From NCBI RefSeq assembly GCF_001458295.1, contig NZ_CYUD01000003.1, positions 248,001 to 312,000 on the forward strand: a stretch of DNA of 64,000 nt. Reading direction: 5' to 3'. The notes under the pieces are model-generated. The model saw nothing but the letters and a program-made list of their open reading frames with translations, was not told where the DNA came from and did no database searches. The position numbers and the translations under genes were made by a program. Positions 17,989 to 27,206 of the stretch are shown here, piece after piece. Within the stretch, counting starts at the first letter, position 1; each line of letters opens with the position of its first letter. Origin of the DNA: Ruegeria denitrificans. GTDB lineage: Bacteria; Pseudomonadota; Alphaproteobacteria; Rhodobacterales; Rhodobacteraceae.

Positions 17989-18672
17989 TTAGTTCATCGC
18001 GTCGCGGACGATCCCTTCGAGATTGCCTGCGATGTCTTCGATATTGCCCATGGCATTCAGGCCTTTCAGAACGCCATGGCCTTGGTAATAGCTGATCAGC
18101 GGCGCGGTCTGCGCGTGGTACGCAACCAGTCGCGAGGCGACGGTCTCCGCATTGTCATCCGCGCGGCGCTTGAATTCGGTGTGACCGCATTTGTCGCATT
18201 TGCCCTCGACCGCAGGCTGTTTGAACGTGTCGTGGAACCCTTCGCCGCAACCGGCGCAGGTGTAGCGGCCCGAGATACGGATCACCATTTCCGCGTCCTC
18301 AACCTCGAGGCTGATCGCGGCGTTGATCTTTTGATCCGCCGAATCCAGCAGGTTGTCTAATGCCTGCGCCTGAACCGTGGTACGAGGGAAGCCATCCAGG
18401 ATGACGCCCTTGGCGCAGTCCGGCTGGGCCATACGGTCGCGCAGGATGGCGATGACGATCTCGTCGCTGACCAGATCGCCAGCTTCCATCACGGCCTTGG
18501 CCGCTTGGCCCGCCTGGGTCCCGGCGGCTACGGCGTCGCGCAACAAGTCACCGGTGCTGAGTTGCACTAGCCCGAACTTGTCTTCGAGCATCCGCGCCTG
18601 TGTGCCCTTCCCGGCGCCCGGAGGGCCGAGAAGGATCAGAACAGCGGGAGTTGTGGTCGTGGCAGCGTCCAT
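17989..18672 (-). CDS. adk: Adenylate kinase
   Basis: Converts AMP and ATP to two ADP. The 227-aa sequence has the P-loop GPPGAGKGT (16-24), LSTGDLLRDAV, DGFPRT and a long lid with two Cys pairs (CAGC and CDKC), which indicates a zinc-bound lid. It lies only 7 bases after acsA on the same strand. Acetyl-CoA synthetase produces AMP, which only adenylate kinase can return to the ADP/ATP pool, so the pair is metabolically sensible. In this group a main adk usually sits in the ribosomal-protein operon, so this may be a second copy. Confidence 0.96.
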   Translation of the reverse strand: MDAATTTTPAVLILLGPPGAGKGTQARMLEDKFGLVQLSTGDLLRDAVAAGTQAGQAAKAVMEAGDLVSDEIVIAILRDRMAQPDCAKGVILDGFPRTTVQAQALDNLLDSADQKINAAISLEVEDAEMVIRISGRYTCAGCGEGFHDTFKQPAVEGKCDKCGHTEFKRRADDNAETVASRLVAYHAQTAPLISYYQGHGVLKGLNAMGNIEDIAGNLEGIVRDAMN

Positions 18673-18679
18673 TACATCC

Positions 18680-20644
18680 TCACTTGCTTGCGCGGTTTTC
18701 GATCAGGTCTTCGACCACCGACGGATCGGCCAGAGTCGAAGTGTCACCCAACGAGCCAAAGTCGTTCTCGGCGATCTTGCGCAGGATACGGCGCATGATC
18801 TTGCCTGAACGGGTCTTGGGCAGGCCGGGCGCCCACTGGATCACATCCGGGGATGCAATAGGGCCAATCTCGGTCCGGACCCAGCTGCGCAGTTCTTTCA
18901 GCAGATCATCCGAAGGCTCACGATCATTCATCAAAGTGACGTAGCAATAGATACCTTGTCCTTTGATATCATGGGGATACCCGACCACAGCGGCCTCGGC
19001 CACAGCGGCGTGGGCAACCAGTGCGCTTTCCACCTCGGCCGTTCCCATCCGGTGGCCTGAGACGTTGATCACATCGTCAACGCGGCCGGTGATCCAGTAA
19101 TCACCATCTTCGTCGCGGCGGCATCCATCACCGGTGAAGTAGTACCCTTTGTAATCCGAGAAATAGGTCTTTTCGAACCGTTCATGATCGCCCCAAACGG
19201 TGCGCATCTGCCCGGGCCAGCTGTCCTTGATGCACAGAACGCCCTCGACGCCGTTGCCTTCGATCTCGACACCCGATTGCGGGTCCAGAACCACCGGTTC
19301 GATCCCAAAGAACGGCTTCATCGCCGAGCCGGGTTTCATCGCATGCGCGCCGGGCAGAGGGGTCATCAGGTGACCGCCGGTCTCGGTCTGCCACCAGGTG
19401 TCAACGATGGGGCAGCGGCCACCGCCGACAACCTCGTTGTACCAGTTCCAGGCTTCGGGGTTGATCGGCTCGCCCACGGTGCCCAGCACCTTGAGGTCGC
19501 TCAGATCGCACTTTTCGACAAACTCTTTGCCCTGACCCATCAGAGCCCGGATCGCTGTCGGAGCGGTGTAGAACTGGTTGACTTTATGCTTTTCGCAGAC
19601 CTGCCAGAAACGGCTGGCATCCGGATAGGTCGGCACGCCCTCGAACATCAGAGTTGTCGCGCCATTGGCCAGCGGACCATAGACGATATAGCTGTGACCC
19701 GTGACCCAACCCACATCCGCGGTGCACCAGTACACGTCACCATCATGATAGTCGAAGCTGATCTGGTGGGTCATTGACGCGTAAACCAGATATCCGCCCG
19801 TGGTATGCACCACGCCTTTGGGCTGACCGGTTGAGCCGGAGGTATAGAGAATGAACAGCGGATCTTCGGCATTCATCTCGGCCGGTGCGCAATAGTCATC
19901 CGCCTCAAGCGCCATTTCGTTATAGTCATAGTCGCGCCCAACGATCCATGTGGTCTGACCACCGGTACGCTTGACGACAAGGCATTTCACCGTGTCCTTG
20001 CAGTGCAGCAACGCCGCATCGGCGTTGGATTTCAGCGGTGTTTTGCGGCCACCGCGGGGCGCTTCGTCTGCGGTGATCACTACCTTGGCGTCACAGCCGT
20101 TGACTCGAGCCGCCAGCGCGTCGGGCGAGAAGCCTGCGAACACGATGGAATGGATCGCCCCAATACGGGCACAGGCCAGCATGGCATAGGCGGCCTCGGG
20201 GATCATTGGCATATAGATGACAACGCGATCCCCCTTACGCACACCCATGGATTCCAGAATATTGGCCATTCTGCAGGTCCGGCGGTGCAGCTCGGCATAG
20301 GATATGTGTTGAGCTTCGTCGTTTGGATCATCCGGTTCCCAGATGATCGCGGTCTGGTCGCCGCGTGTTTTCAGATGGCGATCCAAGCAATTGGCAGACA
20401 CATTTAATGTACCGTCAGCATACCATTTGATACCGACAGAACCGAAATCATAGCTGACATCTTTCACCTGAGTGTAGGGCTTAATCCAATCGACTCGTTT
20501 GCCCTGATCATCCCAGAACGCAATGGGGTCTTCGATCGACGCCTTATACATCTGGGTATATGCGTCGGCATCAATATGGGCGCGGGCAACGGTTTCTGCG
20601 GATGGCGGATATACTTTGGCATCTGCCTGGGCAGCGGTTGTCAT
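18680..20644 (-). CDS. acsA: Acetyl-CoA synthetase
   Basis: Makes acetyl-CoA from acetate, ATP and CoA via acetyl-AMP, releasing AMP and PPi. The 654-aa enzyme is full length and shows the AMP-forming signature [15 protein letters not shown], the [20 protein letters not shown] hinge region and, near the C-terminus, [13 protein letters not shown], which holds the catalytic lysine usually controlled by acetylation. The ATG at 20644 has GGGAGGAG upstream; a longer frame to 20728 has weaker support. It starts an operon with adk and is followed, after a short gap, by the symporter cluster. Confidence 0.97.
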   Translation of the reverse strand: MTTAAQADAKVYPPSAETVARAHIDADAYTQMYKASIEDPIAFWDDQGKRVDWIKPYTQVKDVSYDFGSVGIKWYADGTLNVSANCLDRHLKTRGDQTAIIWEPDDPNDEAQHISYAELHRRTCRMANILESMGVRKGDRVVIYMPMIPEAAYAMLACARIGAIHSIVFAGFSPDALAARVNGCDAKVVITADEAPRGGRKTPLKSNADAALLHCKDTVKCLVVKRTGGQTTWIVGRDYDYNEMALEADDYCAPAEMNAEDPLFILYTSGSTGQPKGVVHTTGGYLVYASMTHQISFDYHDGDVYWCTADVGWVTGHSYIVYGPLANGATTLMFEGVPTYPDASRFWQVCEKHKVNQFYTAPTAIRALMGQGKEFVEKCDLSDLKVLGTVGEPINPEAWNWYNEVVGGGRCPIVDTWWQTETGGHLMTPLPGAHAMKPGSAMKPFFGIEPVVLDPQSGVEIEGNGVEGVLCIKDSWPGQMRTVWGDHERFEKTYFSDYKGYYFTGDGCRRDEDGDYWITGRVDDVINVSGHRMGTAEVESALVAHAAVAEAAVVGYPHDIKGQGIYCYVTLMNDREPSDDLLKELRSWVRTEIGPIASPDVIQWAPGLPKTRSGKIMRRILRKIAENDFGSLGDTSTLADPSVVEDLIENRASK

Positions 20645-21057
20645 TCTGAGGCTCCTCCCTCTGGACTTCATTTCACTGGGCCGAATCTTGCCCGCGGAAC
20701 GGGCGATGTCGACCCGTTTCCTCCCCATGGGGAATAATAAGCGGAACTGAAAACAATGAAATAAATTACCGATTTCTTTGGATTTGTTTGTAAAGAAATT
20801 TGATCAACTAAGGGGTAATTGTAAAAGAAAACAACAATGACTAAAAAAATTAATAAAAAACAATCTTGTAGATGTCACAGAATTTACCGCTGTCTAACCA
20901 GCCACCGCCTGCATTTTTCTGCAATTCAGAATCACCTTTGGGTTGTTAGCGCTGTCTGTGGCTCTCTGGTGGGCTTGTCCGGGGTTGGCACAATCCGATG
21001 TTGGCGCTAGCTTTGACCGCAAGCGCTTGGACAAGAAGCGCAACAAAGGGAGAAATC
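20645..21057. promoter_or_regulatory. Divergent intergenic region acsA / dctP with A-rich core
   Basis: A 413-base gap between two divergent operons; no gene is seen. Bases 20740-20890 are far richer in A and T than the surroundings, with many A-tracts, and contain the palindrome TTGATCAA near 20810. Nearer to dctP are GC-centred palindromes: TGTTAGCGCTGTC at 20944-20956 and the perfect CAAGCGCTTG at 21020-21029, the kind of site bound by LacI- or GntR-type repressors. No matching regulator gene lies nearby. Promoters for both sides must be here, but I cannot place them with confidence. Confidence 0.55.
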
Positions 21058-22077
21058 ATGATGAAAAAGATGTTGAGCGGCGCGGCCGTCGCCGCCTTGG
21101 GTGTTGCATTCGTTTCAGAGGCTGCGGCAACCGAATGGAGTGCCTCGGTTTGGGGCAAGCGGCGCGCCTTTACTGAACATGTTGAAAAACTGGCTGAACT
21201 GGTTAGCGAAAAGACAGGTGGCGAGTTCACTATCAATGTCAGTTATGGTGGCCTGTCGAAGCCAAAGGAAAACCTGGACGGGATTGAGATCGGCGCTTTT
21301 GAGATGGCCCAGTTCTGCGCCGGATACCACCGCGACAAGAACCGCGCGATCACCGTGCTTGAGCTGCCGTTCCTGGGTGTGAACAATCTGGACGAAGAAG
21401 TGGCCGTAAGCCACGCGGTCTACGATCACCCGGCCGTCAAGGATGAGATGGCACAATGGAACGCGCGAATCATCATGACGTCGCCTATGCCGCAGTACAA
21501 TCTGGTTGGTACTGGTGACCCACGCGACGAATTGGCTGATTTCGACGGTATGCGCGTGCGCGCGACTGGTGGATTAGGGCAGGCCTTTGAAGCTGTCGGC
21601 GGTGTGCCGACCTCGGTCCCGGCTACCGAAGCGTTCAACGCAATGGAATCGGGTGTGGTCGATACGGTCGCCTTTGCCCAGCACGCTCACCTGTCCTTTG
21701 GCACCATCAATGAGGCCGACTGGTGGACCGCGAACCTGAACCCGGGCACCGTCAACTGCCCGGTGGTGGTGAATATCGAAGCCTATGAAGCGCTGCCTGC
21801 CGAACACAAAGAGGCGCTGAACAGTTCGATTGACGAGGCGATTGACCATTACCTTGCGAACTATGGCGGCCTGCTGGAACAGTGGGATAGCGTTCTGTCC
21901 GAGAAGGGCGTCGAAAAGGTCGAGATAGACGATACCGTTCTTGAAGAGTTCCGCGCTAAGGCAGCCGATCCGATCCGCGAACAGTGGATTGCCGACATGT
22001 CGGCCCAGGGTCTTCCTGCGCAGGACCTGTATGATCTGGTCCAGGCAACACTTCAACAACAGCGCGGCGGCAACTGA
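21058..22077 (+). CDS. TRAP transporter substrate-binding protein (DctP family)
   Basis: A 339-aa periplasmic protein with signal peptide MMKKMLSGAAVAALGVAFVS and an AAATEW cleavage region. The DctP fold is shown by GLSKPKENLDGIEIGAFEMA, LPFLG, and the key arginine segment MRVRATGGLGQAF, whose Arg binds the substrate carboxylate, then FNAMESGVVDTVAF. The ligand is thus an organic acid, but which one is not readable. The ATG at 21058 follows AAAGGGAG. It heads a dctP-dctQ-dctM operon. Confidence 0.94.
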   Translation: MMKKMLSGAAVAALGVAFVSEAAATEWSASVWGKRRAFTEHVEKLAELVSEKTGGEFTINVSYGGLSKPKENLDGIEIGAFEMAQFCAGYHRDKNRAITVLELPFLGVNNLDEEVAVSHAVYDHPAVKDEMAQWNARIIMTSPMPQYNLVGTGDPRDELADFDGMRVRATGGLGQAFEAVGGVPTSVPATEAFNAMESGVVDTVAFAQHAHLSFGTINEADWWTANLNPGTVNCPVVVNIEAYEALPAEHKEALNSSIDEAIDHYLANYGGLLEQWDSVLSEKGVEKVEIDDTVLEEFRAKAADPIREQWIADMSAQGLPAQDLYDLVQATLQQQRGGN

Positions 22078-22140
22078 TCGCCCGATCCGGGTGCCTGACC
22101 GGGCGCCCGGACACTAATCATAATACAGGGGACCACCGGA

Positions 22141-22770
22141 ATGGCAGGACAGGCCACGGTGCTTGAAGACGGCAGCCGTCTCAGTCGGCTGGACCGCCAT
22201 CTTTTGAGGTTAGAGCAGTTTCTGGCATTGATCAGCGGGCTGGCCGTTTTTGGCTTGATGGTGCTGGCTGTAGTTTCGGTCAGTGGCCGTAACGCGATAA
22301 ACGCACCGTTGCCCGGCTATGTGGACTGGATTGAACAGGCCATGCCGCTGATTGCCTTCCTTGGTATTTCATATGTTCAGCGCGATGGTGGACATATCCG
22401 CATGGATATCATGATCGCGCGCCTACACGGGCGGGCGCTGTGGCTGTTCGAGCTTGTTTCAGTGGTTCTGATCCTAGTGCTGATGCTGGCACTGGTCTGG
22501 GGTAGCTGGTCTCATTTCGACCGCTCGTTCGATTTTGGCGCACCGCTATGGAGCCGCGACAGTTCCATTGACATCGGCATCCCGCTTTGGCCTGCCAAGC
22601 TGCTGGCACCGGTGGCGTTTTCGGTTCTGTGCGCACGGCTGGTGTTGCAGGTCTGGGGATATGGGCGTGCTTTTGTGCTGGGGCTCGAACACCCTGTGGC
22701 CGTGCCGTTAATCCAGGATGCAGCAGCGCAGGCCGCTGCTGAGGCCGAGCAATTCGAAGGGCAGGACTAG
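22141..22770 (+). CDS. TRAP transporter small permease (DctQ)
   Basis: A 209-aa inner-membrane protein with four predicted helices (about 30-52, 66-84, 100-122 and 155-175) and the DctQ-type phrase LPGYVDWIEQAMPLIAFLGI and YVQRDGGHIRMDI. It lies 63 bases after dctP and 3 bases before dctM. The longer-than-usual C-terminal tail is Ala/Glu-rich. It forms the membrane complex with DctM and works with the periplasmic binding protein, driven by the sodium gradient. Confidence 0.93.
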   Translation: MAGQATVLEDGSRLSRLDRHLLRLEQFLALISGLAVFGLMVLAVVSVSGRNAINAPLPGYVDWIEQAMPLIAFLGISYVQRDGGHIRMDIMIARLHGRALWLFELVSVVLILVLMLALVWGSWSHFDRSFDFGAPLWSRDSSIDIGIPLWPAKLLAPVAFSVLCARLVLQVWGYGRAFVLGLEHPVAVPLIQDAAAQAAAEAEQFEGQD

Positions 22771-22773
22771 CGC

Positions 22774-24177
22774 ATGGACACGATAGATATTGGTCTGTGG
22801 GTGACAGGTGGCCTGCTGGTTTTGGTCGTCACGGGCATGCGGGTCGCCTTCGCTGCGGGACTTGCCGGGTTGGTCGGGCTGGTCTGGATTTTCTGGGCCA
22901 AGTTCGGATACGACCCCGACCGGTTTGGCAAAGCCCTGACGGTGGCCGTCAAAACGGCCGGGCAGGTGCCGCATTCCAAAGTGGCTGCCCATACGCTCAG
23001 CCTGATCCCGACCTTTATCCTGATCGGATATCTCGCCTATTACGCGGGTCTGACCAAGGCCTTGTTCGAGGCAGCTAAACGCTGGGTGGCGTGGGTGCCG
23101 GGTGGCTTGGCGGTCTCGACCGTGTTCGCCACGGCCGGGTTCGCCGCCGTTTCGGGCGCGTCGGTGGCCACTTCCGCCGTATTCGCCCGCATCGCCATCC
23201 CCGAGATGCTGAAGGTTGGCTATAACAAACAATTCGCCGCCGGCGTCGTCGCTGCCGGGGGCACGCTGGCCTCACTGATCCCGCCGTCGGCCATTCTTGT
23301 GATCTATGCCATCATCGTTGAACAGGACGTGGGCAAACTGCTACTGGCCGGGTTCATCCCGGGTGCATTTTCGGCGGTCATCTATGGCCTGCTGATTGTG
23401 GGCATCGCGGTGGTTTTCAAAACCGTTGGACCTCCGGTCACCGGCTTTACGTGGAAACAGCGTTTTGCCTCGTTGCCCGGTGCTTTCCCGATTGTGGCCG
23501 TGATCCTGATCATCATCTGCTTTGTCTACAATCCGTTCGGGGAAAAAGCCTGGGGTACACCGACCGAAGGTGGTGCAATCGGGGCTTTCATCGTCTTCTG
23601 CTTCGCCCTGTTTCACGGCATGCGCTGGACTGAGCTGAAATCCGCGCTGCTTGAAACCGCCAAACTGACCGCGATGATCTTCACGATTATCTGGGGCGTA
23701 CTGATTTACGTACGGTTCCTTGGTTTTGCTGACTTGCCGGGCGCATTTTCGGACTGGATCACCTCGCTTGAGATGTCACCGATGCTGATCCTGATTTGCA
23801 TCCTGCTGGCCTATGCGGTCCTGGGCATGTTCATGGACGCCATCGGGATGCTGCTGCTGACGCTTCCAGTTGTGTATCCGGCCGTCATGGCACTGAATGG
23901 AGGCGAAACCGTCAGCGCCGCAGAAAGCGCCTTTGGCATGTCGGGTCCGATGTGCGCGATCTGGTTCGGAATTCTCGTCGTGAAAATGGCTGAATTCTGC
24001 CTGATCACACCGCCCATCGGTCTGAATTGTTTCGTGGTCGCGGGTGTGCGCCCGGACCTGAGCGTTCAAGACGTGTTCAAAGGTGTGACCCCGTTCTTCA
24101 TTGCTGACGGCGTTACAATCGCTCTGCTTGTGGCGTTCCCAAGTATAGTGCTCTACCTGCCGTCTTTGGCCGGATAG
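22774..24177 (+). CDS. TRAP transporter large permease (DctM)
   Basis: A 467-aa inner-membrane protein with about 12 helices, the channel subunit of the TRAP transporter. Family markers include AGFAAVSGASVATSAVFARIAIPEM, cut here to the key GASVATSA, then GGTLASLIPPS, and near the C-terminus KMAEFCLITPPIGLNCFVV. The ATG follows the dctQ stop by 3 bases. It ends the operon; the hairpin at 24183-24205 lies just after its stop. Confidence 0.95.
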   Translation: MDTIDIGLWVTGGLLVLVVTGMRVAFAAGLAGLVGLVWIFWAKFGYDPDRFGKALTVAVKTAGQVPHSKVAAHTLSLIPTFILIGYLAYYAGLTKALFEAAKRWVAWVPGGLAVSTVFATAGFAAVSGASVATSAVFARIAIPEMLKVGYNKQFAAGVVAAGGTLASLIPPSAILVIYAIIVEQDVGKLLLAGFIPGAFSAVIYGLLIVGIAVVFKTVGPPVTGFTWKQRFASLPGAFPIVAVILIIICFVYNPFGEKAWGTPTEGGAIGAFIVFCFALFHGMRWTELKSALLETAKLTAMIFTIIWGVLIYVRFLGFADLPGAFSDWITSLEMSPMLILICILLAYAVLGMFMDAIGMLLLTLPVVYPAVMALNGGETVSAAESAFGMSGPMCAIWFGILVVKMAEFCLITPPIGLNCFVVAGVRPDLSVQDVFKGVTPFFIADGVTIALLVAFPSIVLYLPSLAG

Positions 24178-24205
24178 AAAAAGCCCCCGGTTTTGAGCCG
24201 GGGGC
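24178..24205 (-). terminator. Rho-independent terminator for the arginine-catabolic operon
   Basis: An 8-bp GC stem (24183-24190 with 24198-24205, 7-base loop). Read on the minus strand it is followed by five T, so it ends the operon whose last gene stops at 24230. On the plus strand it lies six bases after the dctM stop but has no T run, so it may act there too, more weakly. Confidence 0.8.
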
Positions 24206-24229
24206 GAGGTAATGCCATTTGCGGGTTCT

Positions 24230-25270
24230 TTAGCTTGCCCGCATCAGCATCCCAAACAGGTCCCGCGGATCGTCAGGATCGGCCAACATGTCCAAGGGTT
24301 CAAAGAAATCAGTGCCCTCAATTGCGGATTTGATATAGCGCAGGGCCGAGAAATCCTCGATCGCGAAGCCTACGCTGTCGAACAGGGTGATTTGACGATC
24401 ATCGCTGCGACCTTTGGCTTGACCGGTCATAACCTGCCAGATCTCGGTCACTGGGTGGGTGTCGTCCAATGCCTGAATCTCACCTTCGATCCGGGTTTGC
24501 TCGGGGTATTCCACGAAGATTTCCGAGCGCAGCAGGATATCACGATGCAATTCGGTCTTTCCGGGGCAATCCCCGCCGATTGCATTGATGTGTACACCGG
24601 GGCCGACCATGTTGTCGGTCAGAATCGTGGCGTATTTCTTGTCCGCCGTGCAGGTGGTGATGATATGCGCGCCTTCGATAGCCTCTTCGGCGGTTTTGCA
24701 GGGCACCACTGTCAAACCTTTGCCTTGAAGGTTCGCGGCACATTTCTTGGTGGCATTCGGATCGGTGTCGTACAAACGAACCGTATCAATCCCGCACATG
24801 GCCTTGAAAGCCAGACATTGGAATTCCGACTGAGCACCGTTGCCGATCATGGCCATGACCGATGAAGACTTCGGCGCAAGGTAGCTGCCCACAAGGGCCG
24901 AGGTCGCTGCTGTGCGCAGCGCGGTCAGCATCGTCATCTCGGTTAGCAGGGTGGGGTAGCCAGTGTAGACGTCAGCTAATAGGCCGAAAGCGGTCACGGT
25001 CTGTAACCCTTCGGAGGTGTTCTTGGGGTGGCCGTTGACGTATTTGAACCCGTAGGCCTCTCCGTCCGATGTGGGCATCAACTCGATCACGCCATGCGGG
25101 GAATGGGCCGGGATGCGCGGGGTTTTGTCAAAGCTCTCCCACCGTTTGAAATCAGCTTCAATCTGGGCTGCGATCTGGGTGATCATCTTCTCAAGACCGA
25201 CGTGATGCACAAGACGCATCATGTTGTCGACGGATACAAAGGGAACAAGCGCCTTTTCAGATGGTTGCAT
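24230..25270 (-). CDS. ocd: Ornithine cyclodeaminase
   Basis: Converts ornithine to proline plus ammonia, with bound NAD. The 346-aa enzyme belongs to the ornithine cyclodeaminase/mu-crystallin family: RIPAHSPHGVIELMP and FKYVNGHPKN at the substrate site, TEMTMLTALRTAATSAL, the Rossmann motif MIGNGAQSEFQ and INAIGGDCPGKTEL. The ATG at 25270 has AGGAG upstream. It is the third gene of an operon with arginase and CtlX, so the route arginine to ornithine to proline is complete here. Confidence 0.94.
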   Translation of the reverse strand: MQPSEKALVPFVSVDNMMRLVHHVGLEKMITQIAAQIEADFKRWESFDKTPRIPAHSPHGVIELMPTSDGEAYGFKYVNGHPKNTSEGLQTVTAFGLLADVYTGYPTLLTEMTMLTALRTAATSALVGSYLAPKSSSVMAMIGNGAQSEFQCLAFKAMCGIDTVRLYDTDPNATKKCAANLQGKGLTVVPCKTAEEAIEGAHIITTCTADKKYATILTDNMVGPGVHINAIGGDCPGKTELHRDILLRSEIFVEYPEQTRIEGEIQALDDTHPVTEIWQVMTGQAKGRSDDRQITLFDSVGFAIEDFSALRYIKSAIEGTDFFEPLDMLADPDDPRDLFGMLMRAS

Positions 25271-25279
25271 TTGGGGCTC

Positions 25280-26200
25280 CTATCGACGGGACAGGTGGAT
25301 GCCTGCAATCATACAGCGCACGGATCCACCGGCAGTTTCAATTGTGGGAACCGAAAGCGGCAGCGGTGTCGCGCTGGCTTCGATTATCGCGATTTGGTCC
25401 GCAGTCAGAGCGGCAAGCGCCCGGCTTGACAGCGCCAAAACCAGACCATCTCGACCGCTGAGTTCGATGGCGTTGCCTGCAAATTCTGCGATCTGTTCGT
25501 GGGTCAGGTCGATGACCGTGCGACCGGATTCTTCCAACCGGGCTTTTACGGTCGCGCGTCGTTCCGGATCGGTGATCATGTCCAGACAGATCAGCGCGTA
25601 CTCGCCGCCGATGCCCATCAGAACATTGGTGTGATAGACATCGCGCCCTTCGGCATCATGTGCTTCGAACACGATAGGCTCATAGTTGAAATGAGTGCAG
25701 AAACGCTCCAACAAAACGGGATCGGCGCGGTTGGACTTGACCGTGTAAGCGACGCGGCCAACGTGGTCTAGAACCATTGCTCCGGTGCCTTCCAGCGCCA
25801 GCTTGTCCTGCTCAAGCCCGGAATAGTCGATCACGTCCTGAACACGGTATTCCTGTTTCAGCATCTCAATGACGTCCGCGCGTCGTTCACGCCTGCGGGA
25901 TGGAACGAACATCGGATAGATTGCCACATGTCCGCCGGGATGAGTTGAGAACCAGTTGTTCGGGAACACACTGTCGGGCGTATTGAGGTCCCCGTGGTCG
26001 TCAAAGACGTGAACTTTTACACCCGCATCGCGCAGCAACGCGACCGCTTGGTCATGTTCGACGCGCGCTTGGGTAGACGTAGCTGCTGCCGAACGGTTGG
26101 CCAAAGTCTGGAACGCATTATCGTCGCGTGTTTCAGGGTTCGAGGCAAACGCGTGGGGCCGGATCATCACGACGGCGGGTGGGGCTTGCAGTGAGTGCAT
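25280..26200 (-). CDS. ctlX: CtlX-like citrulline/amidino hydrolase
   Basis: A 306-aa guanidino-group-modifying enzyme of the arginine deiminase superfamily. Catalytic residues seem intact: Asp in TPDSVFPNNWFSTH, His in DVYHTNVLMGIG and the nucleophile Cys in GGSVRCMIAGIHL. The N-terminus PPAVVMIRPHAFASNPETRDD is typical of CtlX, for which hydrolysis of citrulline to ornithine has been described; dimethylarginine or arginine cannot be excluded as substrate. Its ATG overlaps the arginase stop (TGATG), and ocd follows after 9 bases, so it most likely feeds ornithine to the cyclodeaminase. Confidence 0.87.
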   Translation of the reverse strand: MHSLQAPPAVVMIRPHAFASNPETRDDNAFQTLANRSAAATSTQARVEHDQAVALLRDAGVKVHVFDDHGDLNTPDSVFPNNWFSTHPGGHVAIYPMFVPSRRRERRADVIEMLKQEYRVQDVIDYSGLEQDKLALEGTGAMVLDHVGRVAYTVKSNRADPVLLERFCTHFNYEPIVFEAHDAEGRDVYHTNVLMGIGGEYALICLDMITDPERRATVKARLEESGRTVIDLTHEQIAEFAGNAIELSGRDGLVLALSSRALAALTADQIAIIEASATPLPLSVPTIETAGGSVRCMIAGIHLSRR

Positions 26201-27120
26201 CAGAAGCTCCGGGTGGGGCGATCAAAGATGCGGCGGCCCAGCAAAGAAGCTGCCAGATCGACCATCAGTTTCGCGGTACGGCCGCGTTCGTCCAGAAATG
26301 GGTTCAGCTCGACCAGATCCAGCGAACAGACAAGGCCGCTTTCGTGCAGCAACTCCATCACCAGATGCGCTTCGCGTTCGGTCGCGCCACCGGGGACGGT
26401 GGTGCCGACGGCAGGGGCGATCGAGGGATCAAGAAAGTCGACATCCAGCGAGACATGCAGGATGCCATTCGCCGCCCGTACCCGTTCAAGGAAAGCAATC
26501 AGAGGGGCTTTGATCCCGTGTTCGTCAATGCTGCGCATATCGGCAAGCATGGCGTGATCCTTTTCCAGTCGGGCGCGTTCGGCAGGATCGACCGAGCGCA
26601 GGCCGATCATGCCCACGCGGTCAGTGGGAACCGGGGCGGCCACGTGTGGAAAGACGTCAAAACCGGTCTGGCCGGTGAAGTAAGCGACCGGGGTGCCATG
26701 CAGGTTGCCGCTGCCGGTGCTGTCCGGGGTGTGAAAGTCGCTATGAGCATCCAGCCAGAGGACGAACAGTGGGCGTCCGATCTGCTGTGCATGGGCGGCC
26801 ATCCCCGCAACCGTTCCCATCGACAGGGCGTGGTCGCCGCCCATGAAGATCGGCAACCCATTGGGCGCGGTGTTCTGCGCCGTGCGGCTTAGCGCTTTGG
26901 TCCAGCCGATGACTTGCGGAAGGGCGAATAGGTGTAGGTCTTCGGGCACATCCGTATCGTCCGGTTGGATATCGCCGATATCCGATACCTGATGTCCCAG
27001 ATTGGCCAAAGCCTGATCCAAGCCGGCCACCCGATAGGCGTCTGGTCCCATGCGGCACCCCTGACGGCGCTTGCCAGCGTCCATTGGGACACCGACCAGT
27101 ATAACGTGTTTGTTGTCCAT
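26200..27120 (-). CDS. rocF: Arginase
   Basis: Hydrolyses arginine to ornithine and urea. The 306-aa ureohydrolase has all Mn-binding motifs: GGDHALSMGTV, WLDAHSDFHTPD and SLDVDFLDPSIAPAVGT, plus the C-terminal DLVELNPFLDE. The N-terminal VPMDAGKRRQGCRMGPDAYR is the arginase rather than agmatinase form. No good ribosome site precedes the ATG at 27120. It is the first gene of the rocF-ctlX-ocd operon and is divergent from an Lrp/AsnC gene with 86 bases between. Confidence 0.95.
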   Translation of the reverse strand: MDNKHVILVGVPMDAGKRRQGCRMGPDAYRVAGLDQALANLGHQVSDIGDIQPDDTDVPEDLHLFALPQVIGWTKALSRTAQNTAPNGLPIFMGGDHALSMGTVAGMAAHAQQIGRPLFVLWLDAHSDFHTPDSTGSGNLHGTPVAYFTGQTGFDVFPHVAAPVPTDRVGMIGLRSVDPAERARLEKDHAMLADMRSIDEHGIKAPLIAFLERVRAANGILHVSLDVDFLDPSIAPAVGTTVPGGATEREAHLVMELLHESGLVCSLDLVELNPFLDERGRTAKLMVDLAASLLGRRIFDRPTRSF

Positions 27121-27206
27121 ATGTTTGTTTAAGTCGGCAGGGTGGCTTGCGAAAAGAGGACAAAATGTTCAAAATGAAACTTCAATAAACGAAATGAGAA
27201 ATAACT
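27121..27206. promoter_or_regulatory. Divergent promoter/operator region between rocF and the Lrp-type regulator
   Basis: An 86-base AT-rich gap between divergent starts. It carries imperfect dyads such as GTTCAAAATGAAAC (27168-27181), close to the loose AT-centred sites bound by Lrp/AsnC proteins. The regulator gene beside it suggests local control, with arginine or ornithine as likely effector. I cannot place -35/-10 boxes with confidence. Confidence 0.5.
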
